This document shows, in pieces, positions 54,181 to 64,000 of a stretch of 64,000 bases of DNA. Location of the stretch: contig JAMBUN010000010.1 in assembly GCA_030271035.1 (NCBI GenBank), positions 47,982 through 111,981 of the forward strand. The letters are read 5' to 3'. The first letter of the stretch is position 1. Each line of letters starts with the position of its first letter. The position numbers and the translations under genes are program-made. Origin of the DNA: Microascus cirrosus. Taxonomy: Eukaryota > Ascomycota > Sordariomycetes > Microascales > Microascaceae. The notes under the pieces are model-generated. The model saw only the letters and a list, made by a program, of their open reading frames with translations, was not told the origin of the DNA and searched no databases.

Positions 54181-55300
54181 GACAGCTGCCTTTGCGTAAA
54201 AATAAATAATTATCGTGTTATAGGAAAGGAAACCAACCACATACCAATCATGCTGTGACTCTGGACAAGTTGAAAACGTAAACTGCATTCTAGCAAGAGA
54301 CAAGAAGACGTTTAGCTTCGTTACACGCGAACTCGTTGTAGGTTAAAGAGTAGCATATTTCGCAGACGATGCCTTAGCAGTAAAGGGGTACGGGTGGCAC
54401 CGTAGTCCCAGATAATAAAGCCTTTGTTACAGGATCGATAGCGATAGTGATACCGCCTGCTGGTCGTAGGTTACCGCCCCGGAGAGGTCGCTGTTCAGTT
54501 CGCCCACTCTAGCGAGTGTGTCTTGTCCCAGAGTTCAGCCTTCAACCCCCCCGGGGCCCCTCTCCATACAATTGGTCGATCATTTCTTTGGTAGCCAGAG
54601 TAGATCCTTTACTCCTAGAAGGACAAGGTCTAAGAATCAGCCCTGCGTTATGCCTCGTGAAGCCCCGACATAGAAGGTATATCTCCTTTGTTTCCTATCC
54701 TTTACACTTCTTCTACCCGGCCTTTTGATCGTTCTATCGCCTAGCTCAGGATCTGGCATTCAACCTTTGGTAGGCGGGGGAAGGACAATGGCCAGAGAAG
54801 ACATCGTGGTCTTGGACGTTAGATTATGGAAAGCCTACAGAGCAGGGGGCCTCGTTGACCTAACCTCCCGGCCGTGGTTGCCCTTCACAGCCTCCTTTTA
54901 TCTACGGAGAAGTGAAACGAGGTTGGTGTCCTTTCTACTTACAAGACATCATGCTAACCAATGTGAAGGCATCACGTAGACCGTGATCAGCTGGAACACA
55001 GTACACGGGGCGCAGCGTCTTGGCAGGGGACTACTTCTGGTTGGTTATGGTCATGCCTTTCACACTCTAAAGACCATTGGCCTCTTGTTCCCGGAAATCC
55101 TCCGAGGTCGGCTAAGGCTCCAAGTATTTAAGCTCCTCTGCCTGCTCTCACTTCCTGAATTTCTCTTCTTCCCTTCTTCTCACTCTGGCTGTGCTGATAA
55201 TTCGGAGGCTATTGTTTTGACTGGCGAAGGCTCGGTCCCAACCGAAACACTTCGGCCCTCTAAGGCAGTCTCGGAAGCAGCATCCTAGCCAGATATCATG
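54181..55300. other. No supported gene
   Basis: Pyrimidine-rich blocks around 54680-54740 and 55090-55190, including tatttaagctcctc, hint at retroelement promoter sequence, but no paired copy was found. Confidence 0.35.
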
Positions 55301-55560
55301 GTGCCACCTGCTCGTGCCGAGACCTTCCTGTGGACGATACACCTAGCGAAGAAATTCCTGCGAAGGACATCTCTAGCGAAGGCCCTCCTGCCAAACGCTA
55401 AAAGCTAGCTCACGATCTCCTGGTATACAGCGAAAAACCACGGTACCTTGCGTACCTTACGCCAAACCTGGAGAAGCCAGTCCGCGACCTCGTCTTAGTA
55501 AACGGCAAAAACCCGCGCACCTTGCGCTAAACCCCAAGAACCCGACGAGCACAACTACCG
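55300..55560 (+). repeat. Degenerate short tandem repeats
   Basis: Units such as gcgaagg/gcgaagaa recur between 55340 and 55400. A ~75-base unit ending caccttgcg or taccttgcg plus an aaacc-type block recurs near 55435 and 55515. Possibly the remnant of a repetitive coding region. Confidence 0.35.
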
Positions 55561-56310
55561 AATTGGCAAGATTACTTGTGACAATCGCCAGTACTAGTAG
55601 AGTCGAGGGAAAGGTGTCTGGGAAGGCGACGGCGATTTGCTCCAGAGATCCGATGTACCTCTCAAGGCGGTAACAATGGTCGAAGTCTCCCCAGATAGTG
55701 CAACTTACGAGCGGGTAGTTCTATCCCGTGAATAGCTATTTTGTGGTATAGACGAGGTCTCCGAATGTCGTTACTCTTTGAAAGGAGATACTATCCGAAA
55801 TTTGATCAGGAATCCAGAGGAGGCCCAGAGGGTAAGAGCATAGATTGAAGAGGCCTCATGTCTGTCAACTTTCCTATCTTACCGTCCCTGCTTGTGCCGG
55901 GAGTCCTCATGATTGTCCCGGTCAGGCTCACGCGGTGTTTTAGTAGGCTTGTGTCAATGGCCAGGGTATTTGCAATGGTAGCTTTTGGATGCGAGAAGGA
56001 TGCAAGTCGGTCACTAGAGGGATAACTCGCAGGTTCCTTCGAAATTCGTGGCGGCCTCGTTAGATTCTCACGTCAAGGGAAGGTGAGGGGAAGGAGAAAG
56101 GAGGGTAGGGGAAAGGGAGGGGAGGGGCGGGGGACGGAAGAGACAGGAGATGGAGGGAGGAAGGAAGGGGGGTGTAGGCGCTCTGCCGTCCAGTTGGGAA
56201 CAGCACGTACATAAACCCGTCTTCCCCCAAAAATGTTCGATCCCTTCTTTTCATCTTTCTATCCCATATTCGCCTCCGCTCTCTTTTTCGCGGGGATCGT
56301 TAGACAGCAC
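55561..56310. other. No supported gene
   Basis: Includes a purine-rich plus-strand tract at 56075-56170 (mostly g and a) that is low complexity. Nothing else recognised. Confidence 0.4.
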
Positions 56311-56674
56311 AATGCCTCCGAAGGCTATTAGACCCGTCAAGAAGCAGGCGCCCACGCCCCAGCGACTCTTCAAATACGATGATATCCTGACAGATGCCCT
56401 CATCGACCACGTATGTCATTGCTCCGCCGGCTATATTTCTAACATCTCCCCTGTTAGACCTTCTACTTTTGCGCTCTGCTGTCACAACGACTGCAGCAGA
56501 ATGGCGACAGAACCCCTCAGCACGGCCCCTAGCTCTGCTATGGAGGTGGCACCGGATTCGAGGGGTATTGTTCGTATGATAGAATGTGATTTCGCCGACG
56601 AACGTGAGTTAGGAAATCCACACGAGTACCGGGAGCTTGAAGACCTGGAATCGGGTCGAATATGCTATGGATAG
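56311..56674 (+). CDS. Hypothetical small protein or first exon
   Basis: ATG 56311 starts MPPKAIRPVKKQAPTPQRLF followed by KYDDILTDALIDH, after which gtatgt at 56410 looks like a splice donor. The beginning resembles short Lys/Pro-rich N-termini that precede SANT/Myb-like domains in fungal repeat-associated genes. The unspliced continuation (to 56674) has weak coding character. No continuation exon was identified. Confidence 0.3.
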
Positions 56675-58814
56675 AGTTAACGAGCTGGTACTTGTGAAAA
56701 GGGGAGCCGTGGTTAATCCCTCTAGAGAATGTCGTGAAGGGAGTGTGCCCTCAGCTGAATTTCCATCTCGATGTGGTTATTAGGATTCGTTTGATTTTAA
56801 CAGCGTGGATGAAAAAAGAACAATTGTACCGATGAAGGCCCAGATCAAATCCTTGCGGCAGAGTGTATATATTTCAGGCTTATTTCGATGTCTCAAAAAT
56901 ACATCTTGTACCCCATTAAGCCTCGTCAGATTCATCTTTCTCCATAAACTCTTCTATTTCTCTCCGCAGTGTGTCGGCGTCTTCCTTCCGGCCTCCACTT
57001 CGAACGTATCCTTCCAGAACATCATGAATTCAGGGACCCAAGAATGTAGGTCCCTCTCATAATCATGTTTATCGCGTCTTGCATGGCTTGCTCCGCTGCT
57101 AGAATCTTCCCTTGGTTATACTGACTGCGAGAAATGATTGCCATGGATTCTATCCTCTTGACAATTCTAAAGCATATATTTCATGTCCTTGAAGCAGCGA
57201 AAGAACTTCCAGGGTCATCTCCTCTGCTTCGTCAGGGCGTCTCTCATGCACCGAGACGCTGCGTCGCACGCACCTCGCGCTTGACTCCCGCTCGATCATA
57301 TATTTCCCGCCTCATCCGGACTATTTCCACCCTGCAATAGAAACATGAAGTGGACCAAGCGGACGATATTGTAGAGTCGTCAGATTTGTAGTCCTAGGTC
57401 CGATCGAGCTCCGGGAGGTCAACCGCACCAAGGTCTTCCTTGGTTCGGCCGTAGCCGAAGTACCCGGACATCTCCGTTCTGCCTCTGCCGTTAGGCAGGA
57501 AGCGTGGGATAAGCTGGAACGTCTGCACGAGATGCACGACGATCCCCGCAAAGGAGCGCGCCGGCCACTCACGATCGTCTCATTACACATCGTTCGAACA
57601 TCGAATAATCCTCGGAGCAGGCGCCAAAATCTAAGAGACATCAACCGGGAAGCCCCGTCCCGCGGCTGATCTCGAACACGAATCCACGATAATCGATGGC
57701 GATATGCCAGGGAAGCACACCCATATAATGAAGTTCGTACACAGCGGCTGGTGGCTGAGCACCACCCTGTTTTACTTTGGTTCGCATGGCTTCCCAGTCC
57801 ATCCATCCATCCTTCCTGAACAAGGGTCTCTGCATGACCTCATTTCACGCGGGTCCCTGCAGCAGGGGACTCTCCAGAAGTCGCAGCTAGCCGCTTGGAA
57901 GGAACCTCGAGTATGCAGCTCCGACGGAGTTAGTTCGTATTAGGGCCGATGCCCTCGTATCTAATCGTAGCAGTGATAGTATCTCATCCGTTTAGCTAAC
58001 GCGGAAATACCGCCCTGGCGGGATTTCGAGGGGATCTCGTGCTGGGCTAAAAATAGGCGTTGGCGGCGCCGAGCCGATTGGCGTTTGTCCAGCGGCAACC
58101 CTGGGGGGATCCTGAGTTCCACATTTCCCCAGTCCGTATGATAGTTAACAGGTCTGGTCCATTAACCACCCCCGGCACGCTTACCTTAAGTCACGCTTGG
58201 TTTCCATAACCCCTCCGCCACGGTAAGCCCCGAAACATTCCTGCGGTTAAGAGTTGAATCGCGAGCCCCGTCCGTCGCTGGACAGGCCCCGCGCCCTTCC
58301 ACGATCAAATTCGCAAATGACCCCCCCTTCCCGTATCCTGCATTGGGAACCTTTCTACGCTCGGACGGAAGAAGACAGCCCGACCGGAGTCTGATGGTTT
58401 CTCCAGTGTCCTGGGCTACTGGGTAGTCCGCCCCGGGCTATGTCCGAGGCACGGCTACTAAAACCGGTGATGGGTGGCCCTGTCTTAATGCGGGATAAGA
58501 ATGATACAATACTTGATGCCGTCCCGCATCTCCTTTCTCAGGACGGTTGGCAAACTCAGATCTTCTAAATATCACTGTAGGTGCACTGGAGGCCAGACAT
58601 GAGCCCCAACCGCCGGTAACTCGAGCTTTCTTGGCAATATACTGCTCCTCAGCCATATACTATAAGTAATTATACCGTGGTACTGAGCGGAATCTCGCCT
58701 ATTGCAAAACGACCAGCTCCTTCACTCCCAAGCACATATCATGATAGAGCCGGTTGGAATAGATCTACCAAGGTTGCTCACCTAGCATGCACAGCATGAC
58801 TGGATATAGGCTTC
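56675..58814. other. Gene-poor stretch with isolated coding-like scraps
   Basis: Minus-strand scraps DLHSWVPEFMMFWKDTFEVE (near 57045) and, at 57835-57641, GWMDWEAMRTKVKQGGAQPP with ELHYMGVLPWHIAIDYRGFV have protein-like composition but are isolated and unrecognised. They may be broken genes. 57840-58800 shows nothing supported. Confidence 0.3.
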
Positions 58815-60014
58815 CTAATCCTGTATTCCCGCCTTATCCGGTAAACGTATACCCCTCCTCTTGAGAAGATCGACCATAGACTCCAGTCCTTCATCTATGG
58901 CTTTTTCGAGGGCCTCCGTCCAACGCCAGGGATTGTCCGCACCCGCGCCCAAGTCTAGCAACAGCTCTACTAGGGCTGTGTGTTCCAACTCGACAGCGCG
59001 CAAAACCGTCAGCGCGTCCCGCTCGACAATTTTGGCGCCGTGGTCGAGGAGCTTCCGAAGCATGCGCATACTCCCGGTTCGGGCGGCGGCCGTCAGGGTG
59101 GTCCCGTACGGCGAGATGCCGTACTTATTAGGATCCGCATCGCGCTCTAGGAGCAGGTCCGCTACGTCTTCATGAAACGCCCAAACGGCACGAAATAGCG
59201 CCGACCCGCCGTACCCCTCCACTCCGTGAACGTTTGCCCCGGCGTCAAGAAGTTGGCGTACCATTTCCAGGTTCCCTGATTCCACATGAGATATGAGGCT
59301 GTACCCAAGCGGATTATTCTCATGTACAAGACCGTCGAGATCCTTTGAGAGGAAGCCCATGATATACTGGCGCACTTCCCAGGAGCTAGTCAGACTTGCG
59401 GCGCTGTAGAGGTACCTCCCCAGCTGGGACCTCACTGCCACCTCACCATGGCGAATGTTGACGAAATCCGTAGCCTTCTCTGGAAACGAGGCCGCTGCGC
59501 GGGATGGGGGGTAAACCGCCAGACGCACCATGTCCATGTCTCCCCTCTGGGCAGCGCCAAAAAGGGAACCCCTTCCGACCTTTCCCCTCCAATGTTCATG
59601 GTAGGGCCCAGTCCTCTCGAACTCTGGGAGCTGCTCCTGAAATAGCTCCAGAAGGTCCGCGTGGCCTGCCCATGCGGCGAGGTGCATTGCAGAAGGAAAC
59701 AAATCATCGCGGGCTGTGGGACAGTGTCCTTCCGCCAGGAGCTCCTTTACTAGGCTCACATGGTGAAGGTACGTGGCAGCGCTGAGCAGGCTGAGGCCCG
59801 GGCAGTGCTTTATCGGTAACCTTGTGTCCCTACCCGTGTCCCACTGGTCCCTGAGTCCCGGCTGTCCGGCCCCTCTCTCTAACGCAAGCCAGCACACTGT
59901 GTCGATCGTGGCGTCCAGGTCCGCGCCTGTGCGGGCGCTTAGGGTCTCTGCGACTTGGCGGACCGCGACGAAACGGCCAATGGAAGGATCAATCTCCCAG
60001 TGAACCCTGTACAC
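58815..60014 (-). CDS. Ankyrin-repeat protein (possibly 5'-truncated)
   Basis: 399 codons uninterrupted. The N-terminal ~75 residues (MYRVHWEIDPSIGRFVAVRQ) precede divergent ankyrin repeats: LSLLSAATYLHHVSLVKELL, SAMHLAAWAGHADLLELFQE, SLISHVESGNLEMVRQLLDA, SALFRAVWAFHEDVADLLLE, TTLTAAARTGSMRMLRKLLD and LRAVELEHTALVELLLDLGA. Unlike the two near-identical arrays elsewhere in the window, these repeats are diverged. A splice acceptor (cttgtgtacag) lies just before the ATG-proximal sequence, so an upstream exon is possible, though none was recognised. GC-rich. It may be a stand-alone ankyrin protein or the 3' part of an NLR. Confidence 0.7.
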   Translation of the reverse strand: MYRVHWEIDPSIGRFVAVRQVAETLSARTGADLDATIDTVCWLALERGAGQPGLRDQWDTGRDTRLPIKHCPGLSLLSAATYLHHVSLVKELLAEGHCPTARDDLFPSAMHLAAWAGHADLLELFQEQLPEFERTGPYHEHWRGKVGRGSLFGAAQRGDMDMVRLAVYPPSRAAASFPEKATDFVNIRHGEVAVRSQLGRYLYSAASLTSSWEVRQYIMGFLSKDLDGLVHENNPLGYSLISHVESGNLEMVRQLLDAGANVHGVEGYGGSALFRAVWAFHEDVADLLLERDADPNKYGISPYGTTLTAAARTGSMRMLRKLLDHGAKIVERDALTVLRAVELEHTALVELLLDLGAGADNPWRWTEALEKAIDEGLESMVDLLKRRGIRLPDKAGIQD

Positions 60015-60789
60015 AAGGTAGGCATGCCAGAGTTTGTCACCGCCATAGTACCTCTTATTACACCATGGCGCAAAGGTATAAAATCCCGAGCCAAATGTAT
60101 CGAGAAGTTTAGTCTCGAAGAGGGCAGGTATGAGATTCTCATAGAACGGTCCTACGCACTATTAGTCACGGCTATAATAGGAAATATCCGAAAGGGCCAC
60201 TTACGACACACGAGCTTTAGTCTTAAGGCTCTTTTCACGCCGCGTGAGACAATGCAGTAAAATAAGATCCGATGAAAAATCTCCGGAGGAAAGCTGAGGA
60301 TGTGCATTTTCTTGACTAGTGTTTACACAAGGCTAGTTGTGGTTTAGCGCTGTGTACTATGACAGCTAAGAACAGAAGCAGGGGTGAGTAGTCCCTTGTG
60401 ATGAACGGCTGTTTGAGATGATGAATTCTGGTGGAAAGATGACACTGCACTAAAAAAATAGTGGGATGTCTGGACGTTGAGATGTCATCGTTGTTATTTC
60501 TGTCAGGTTCAGAGTAGGTTTCTAGAGGCGGGAAGTCTTACCTACTAATAATCCATCTATTTTAAACGCGGCCAAGGTTAGTAAGAGAGGAGGCCAAGTG
60601 GGGCTGAGATGTCTCATCCTAATGCAGGGATCTCAACGCAAAAAAAACCAATTGGTCGCATGGATTTGGGGGCCAACGCTGGTACTCGGGTGCCTCCGGA
60701 GCCGCCAACCTACCTGTTGGGTGGCTAGACGGCAGCTCGGATTGGTCCCGGCCCCACCCTGTTGGCCGAGAACGGGTCGGCCCCGCGTA
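60015..60789. other. Intergenic, no supported gene
   Basis: Possible upstream exon region of the ankyrin gene, then AT-rich sequence. Nothing recognised. Confidence 0.4.
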
Positions 60790-61690
60790 AGATTCCTCGA
60801 CCTCTGTGCTGAACACCTCGGATAACCGTCCCGCGAAATCCTCCTGCTCGACGTGCTCAGCGCGCCGACTTCCGGTTGCGGTACACGTCGTACTCGGTAG
60901 TGACGGTCGTGGGCGTCTTGGGCACCATGTGCATGAGGAACCAGTAGGGAGTGGAGAGGTACAGCGAGATGATTTGGTAATCGAAGCTGAAGGCGCCGTT
61001 ACCGGAAAACTGGACGTCCTCGGGCTTGATGTCGTCCCTGTGTTGGGGGGAGGGGGGGGGGGTTCCATGCGGCCCTTGCCGGGGCCCTTTGTCTTGACGG
61101 TATAGCGGCGTAGCGGTCCGCGTTGGTGATCTTGGTGATCCCGGAGTGAGAGGCCTGGCAGTGGTAACACTAGAAGGGTTGGCGTTAGTACGTCCTCTGG
61201 TCTGTTGACGTCGCGGCGTGTGGCCTGCGGGCGTTTTGCTCCTCGTTGTAGTTCTCGCCAACCAGCTTCCAGTTGTAGCGACCATCCGTGGTCCAGATGC
61301 GCCCGTAATCGTAATCGTCGAGGTTGAAGTCCTTGAAGCGCTCCTGCTCATCTGTCCCTCCGTTGAGCTCCTCCCAAGGAATGGGGTTCTCAGAGGCATC
61401 AGAGTTGACCCAGATGAGACCTAGCTTGTCGATGTGAGTGTGAATGGAGAAGAGACTGTAGTCCTCCTTGCGGAAGTCGTCAACTCCCTCGAGCTTGGGG
61501 GCCTTGGCCAGCTTTGCAGAAAGGCCATAGGACCAGCCTACAGGTACGGGAGGTCGTCAGTGAGAGGCCATATGGAATCACGGTCCGGAAAATCATCGTT
61601 GGGAACATACCGTGGTAGCAGCAGCTGAGGATGAGATTCTTGCCCTCGCGGCCGTCTACCTCTTCATATACGGCGCATGACGGGAACTCT
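60790..61690 (-). pseudogene. Rieske-type oxygenase (choline monooxygenase-like), broken
   Basis: On the minus strand: YEEVDGREGKNLILSCCYHG, an intron at 61538-61610 (gtatgt...tgtag), then WSYGLSAKLAKAPKLEGVDD. CYHGW is the second half of the Rieske [2Fe-2S] motif. Next come LGLIWVNSDASENPIPWEEL and GRYNWKLVGENYNE, the start of the mononuclear-iron domain as in choline monooxygenases. A probable intron or break follows, then CYHCQASHSGITKITNADRY in a shifted frame, then VQFSGNGAFSFDYQIISLYL. The first Rieske half (CxH) and the 5' exon are missing, and frame changes occur near 61110 and 61050. Intact enzymes take part in glycine-betaine synthesis; this copy is not expected to work. Confidence 0.75.
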
Positions 61691-62181
61691 CGCCGTTTGG
61701 GACTTAGGTAATCTCCTGTTCCTCTACAGGAAGGAAGGGGTCAACACTATCCGACCAAGCCACGCCACTTGGAGAGGGTTGCTTCCCGTCCCTTGGCCCG
61801 ATGCAGCTGAACGAATAGAGATGTTCTACTACAGGGGGCTGTTTGAAGCCCGAGTTCCACTAATTCCGCTCACACACTATCCCTATACCGGAAGCTCTGC
61901 GGAACCGCGGCGCGAGATGGCGAATCTGAAAAGCAAGCGCCAAGAGGGCCAGGGTTTTCACGGCACGGCAAGATTAACTACTAGGATCCCATTCCCTAAG
62001 ACGCCCCAAAGGATCCGAGCTGCAGGAACGCAAATTCGTTACCTCTTAGCACCGGTTTACCAGTACACAGAGAAACCCCCTACAGTGTAATGCTTCGATA
62101 TGTCGCGCGCACAACGTTAACACCGCGCAGGACTATATTGCAACCAAGGGGGTGAAGAACGAGGTATCCAAATCCAATGTA
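61691..62181. other. Intergenic between Rieske relic and Fot1 element
   Basis: A plus-strand ORF (61677-62090) has no domain support and is probably chance. TA at 62180-62181 is the likely transposon target site. Confidence 0.4.
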
Positions 62182-62189
62182 ACGTCCGT

Positions 62190-62215
62190 CAACCCCAAAC
62201 CGGACACCCCAAAAT
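62190..62215 (+). repeat. Fot1 terminal inverted repeat, left
   Basis: caaccccaaaccggacaccc then caaaat; its core is inverted at 63972-63990. Confidence 0.85.
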
Positions 62216-63970
62216 ACTGCTACCAAAAATCAGACCCTCATCTCAACCCGAATTTTCAACCATTTTTGATGCTACGATAATACAATCTTCCGGCTCGCTA
62301 GATAATTCAGAGTCGCTAGATTCAACCGTATTATCTGTTTTATCGCCCGACTCGATTTGGGCCTTGTGGATAGCCTCAATGTCTGCGAACTTTGAATTCG
62401 GGCTGATCTGGACCTTCTTCCTTTTCCTTGGCCTCGTAGCCTCAACCTGCTCTTCAAGGGATTAGACCTTACGTTGTAGGCTAGCCAATTAGTAGTCCTT
62501 TTTGTCAAAGCCTTTTTGAACCTTCTGGAATAGTAGCTGTTATGTGCTGGTAGGTCGATCTAGTTGGCTATATAAGGCTAGCTGGTCCTGAAGATCCACG
62601 ACCTTCCTTAGGGTTGACCAAGTGACTTCAGATGCAGCTATATCCTACTGCTGGATAGGTCTAGACCTAAGGGCTCTATCTGGTGTAGATTTGACCTGGC
62701 TTCTGGCCTTAGTGGAATTCTCAAGCAGTAGTGGACTGAGCAGAGGCCGGGCTATGGATACTGGCCACAGACCTGTTGATTTCCAGCCAGCCTGTATATT
62801 CTGGGCTGTAAGAGCTGACTGGCGTGCCCTCCGATAACAGTTAAGGAAGTTCCTTTTGCCTACTACTGTAGAATCGTTTGATTGTTCTAGGTATCTGAGC
62901 TCCTTTCTGTAGGCAGCCTTTAACAGCCCGAAAACTGATTGGTCTAAGGGCTGGAGGACATAGGATGCATAGGGAGGCAGGTAAAGTAGGTGTATGTTAT
63001 GTGTATAACAAAGATACATGAATTCAGTAGATTCATAGCTCTTATGACTGTCTAGGATAAGAAGCCGAGCTGTTGTTAGGTCTGTAGGTTGTATTATAGG
63101 GATGAAGACTTCCTTGAGCCAATAGACAGCTGTTTTGTTGTCTGTCTATCCATTCTCTGTTGAATAGAACTTCTAATCTATATAGGGCCAAAGATCTAAG
63201 GGAAACCACTGCTGTTGAACTGAATTTCCCTTATAGATAACTAAAGGCGGAACTGTTAAGCTAGTAGCACTGACACACTCGATCAAAGTAGTCTAAGTCC
63301 GAGAGCCAGGCTGTTTTTTCTGTAGATTCCGGGCTTCTGTAGCTCCAATGACTAGGCCATTAGACCCTTGGCCTTCTAGAATCCTAGTCTTATCCATATT
63401 ATACCGATTAGCTGGATAGATGGCCTTGATGTTTGGGATAGATAGATGTTAAAACCAGGCCCTGATTTTGTTAGTTGTTGCTCTGTTAATACGCTGGGAA
63501 TTAATAGCTCTGGCTTTTTGGACCTTGATAGAAGGATTCCGACGTAGGAAGGCTTAGAGCCAGTTTTTTCCAAGGGCCTGGGGTCCCCCTTGTAGGCGTA
63601 GGATTCGCTCAGCAAATTCCTTGACCTGTTGATAGGTTAGTGGGAGCCCTAGAGTAGCCTGGACTTATATCCATTCTACTAGGTGGTTTTCCTAGGTCGG
63701 TAATAGCTTTTGCTAACTAGACAAGACTATAGCCCTTGACTGGGTGCCTCGTAGGCGGTCGCAAAGGGTAGACCTTGGAACCCCCCATTCGATCGAGGCT
63801 TTGCGTAAAGATTAGCCATTTGCGATAGATTCTAAAGCCTGATTAATCTCGTATTCGGTATAATTAGGTATTGTTGAATAAAGTAGTAGTATCTAAAGTC
63901 TAGTAAAAATTGAGGAAGAATTGGCTGAGATATCGTAGGTTGAAGAGGGTAGGTTGAAGTGGCGGTGAGG

Positions 63971-63997
63971 CATTTTGGGGTGTCCGGTTTGGGGGGG
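63971..63997 (-). repeat. Fot1 terminal inverted repeat, right
   Basis: cattttggggtgtccggttt followed by ggggggt, the complement of the left end with a longer C-run. Confidence 0.85.
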
Positions 63998-64000
63998 TGT

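Larger units (their letters stand above)
62182..64000 (-). mobile_element. Nearly full-length decayed Fot1/pogo-type transposon
   Basis: Inverted ends are visible: aaaccggacaccccaaaat at 62197-62215 and its complement at 63972-63990; the extreme right end may lie past the window. The minus strand encodes a Fot1-type transposase in pieces: an HTH start near 63850, the D1 region (NMDKTRILEGQGSNGLVIG, with Lys replacing the usual Glu after Asp), then ARLLILDSHKSYESTEFMYL with D2. YASYVLQPLDQSVFGLLKAA carries D3, within the open stretch 63019-62645. Several TAG stops and frameshifts, and TA-rich decay, mark it as inactive and RIP-like. Same family as the relics at 2575-4285, 5308-5556 and 17060-17320. 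Confidence 0.88.

Noticed and set aside
1..64000. CRISPR arrays, bacterial operons, tRNA and rRNA genes
   Set aside because: The organism is fungal by introns and gene families. No spaced repeat array and no convincing tRNA B-box/cloverleaf was seen by eye; a tRNA scan could still find one.

Overview
The window looks like an accessory, transposon-rich region of a filamentous ascomycete genome (Pezizomycotina, most likely Eurotiales). The evidence is short GT-AG introns of about 50-100 bases with CTAAC/CTGAC-type branch points, fungal NLR-type genes, a Zn2Cys6 regulator, Fot1/pogo and Tc1 transposons, and decayed repeats full of stop codons and TpA that resemble repeat-induced point mutation (RIP). 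All calls come from reading translations and splice signals. No database search was run.

Left part (1-20 kb). The window opens inside the C-terminal part of a NACHT-ankyrin NLR (1-2535). A decayed Fot1/pogo relic, an unrecognised coding relic and a second Fot1 fragment follow. Next come a small cysteine-rich secreted protein (7210-7569), a GNAT acetyltransferase and a convergent TRM7-like tRNA methyltransferase. An apparently intact pogo/Fot1 element with perfect 65-bp terminal inverted repeats lies at 12731-14685. A broken APH-like kinase, a cysteine-rich 3' fragment, a third Fot1 fragment and an intact eight-exon secreted cysteine-rich protein gene (17633-19078) complete this part.

Middle (20-40 kb). 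A three-exon, 1749-residue NLR (nucleoside-phosphorylase domain, NACHT, about 27 near-identical ankyrin repeats) occupies 21506-26909 on the minus strand. After it come a broken SRPK-like kinase, a Tc1/mariner element stopped by a single nonsense codon, and a DUF3716-type gene starting 22 bases beyond that element. A Zn2Cys6 transcription factor and a short-chain dehydrogenase then share a 418-base divergent promoter.

Right part (40-64 kb). A GH43 endo-arabinanase is followed by a frameshifted secreted-protein gene enclosed by a 230-bp inverted repeat. LTR-like repeats lie around it. A second NLR (phosphorylase domain, NB-ARC, TPR) carries a one-base frameshift. A secreted glucose/sorbosone dehydrogenase-like enzyme comes next, then about 8 kb of gene-poor sequence with an ankyrin relic, an ankyrin protein, a broken Rieske (choline-monooxygenase-like) gene, and a nearly full-length decayed Fot1 element at the right edge.

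The recurring theme is incompatibility/innate-immunity-type receptors (three NLR genes plus ankyrin genes and relics) among transposons and secreted small proteins. Functional links between these genes are inferred from proximity only.
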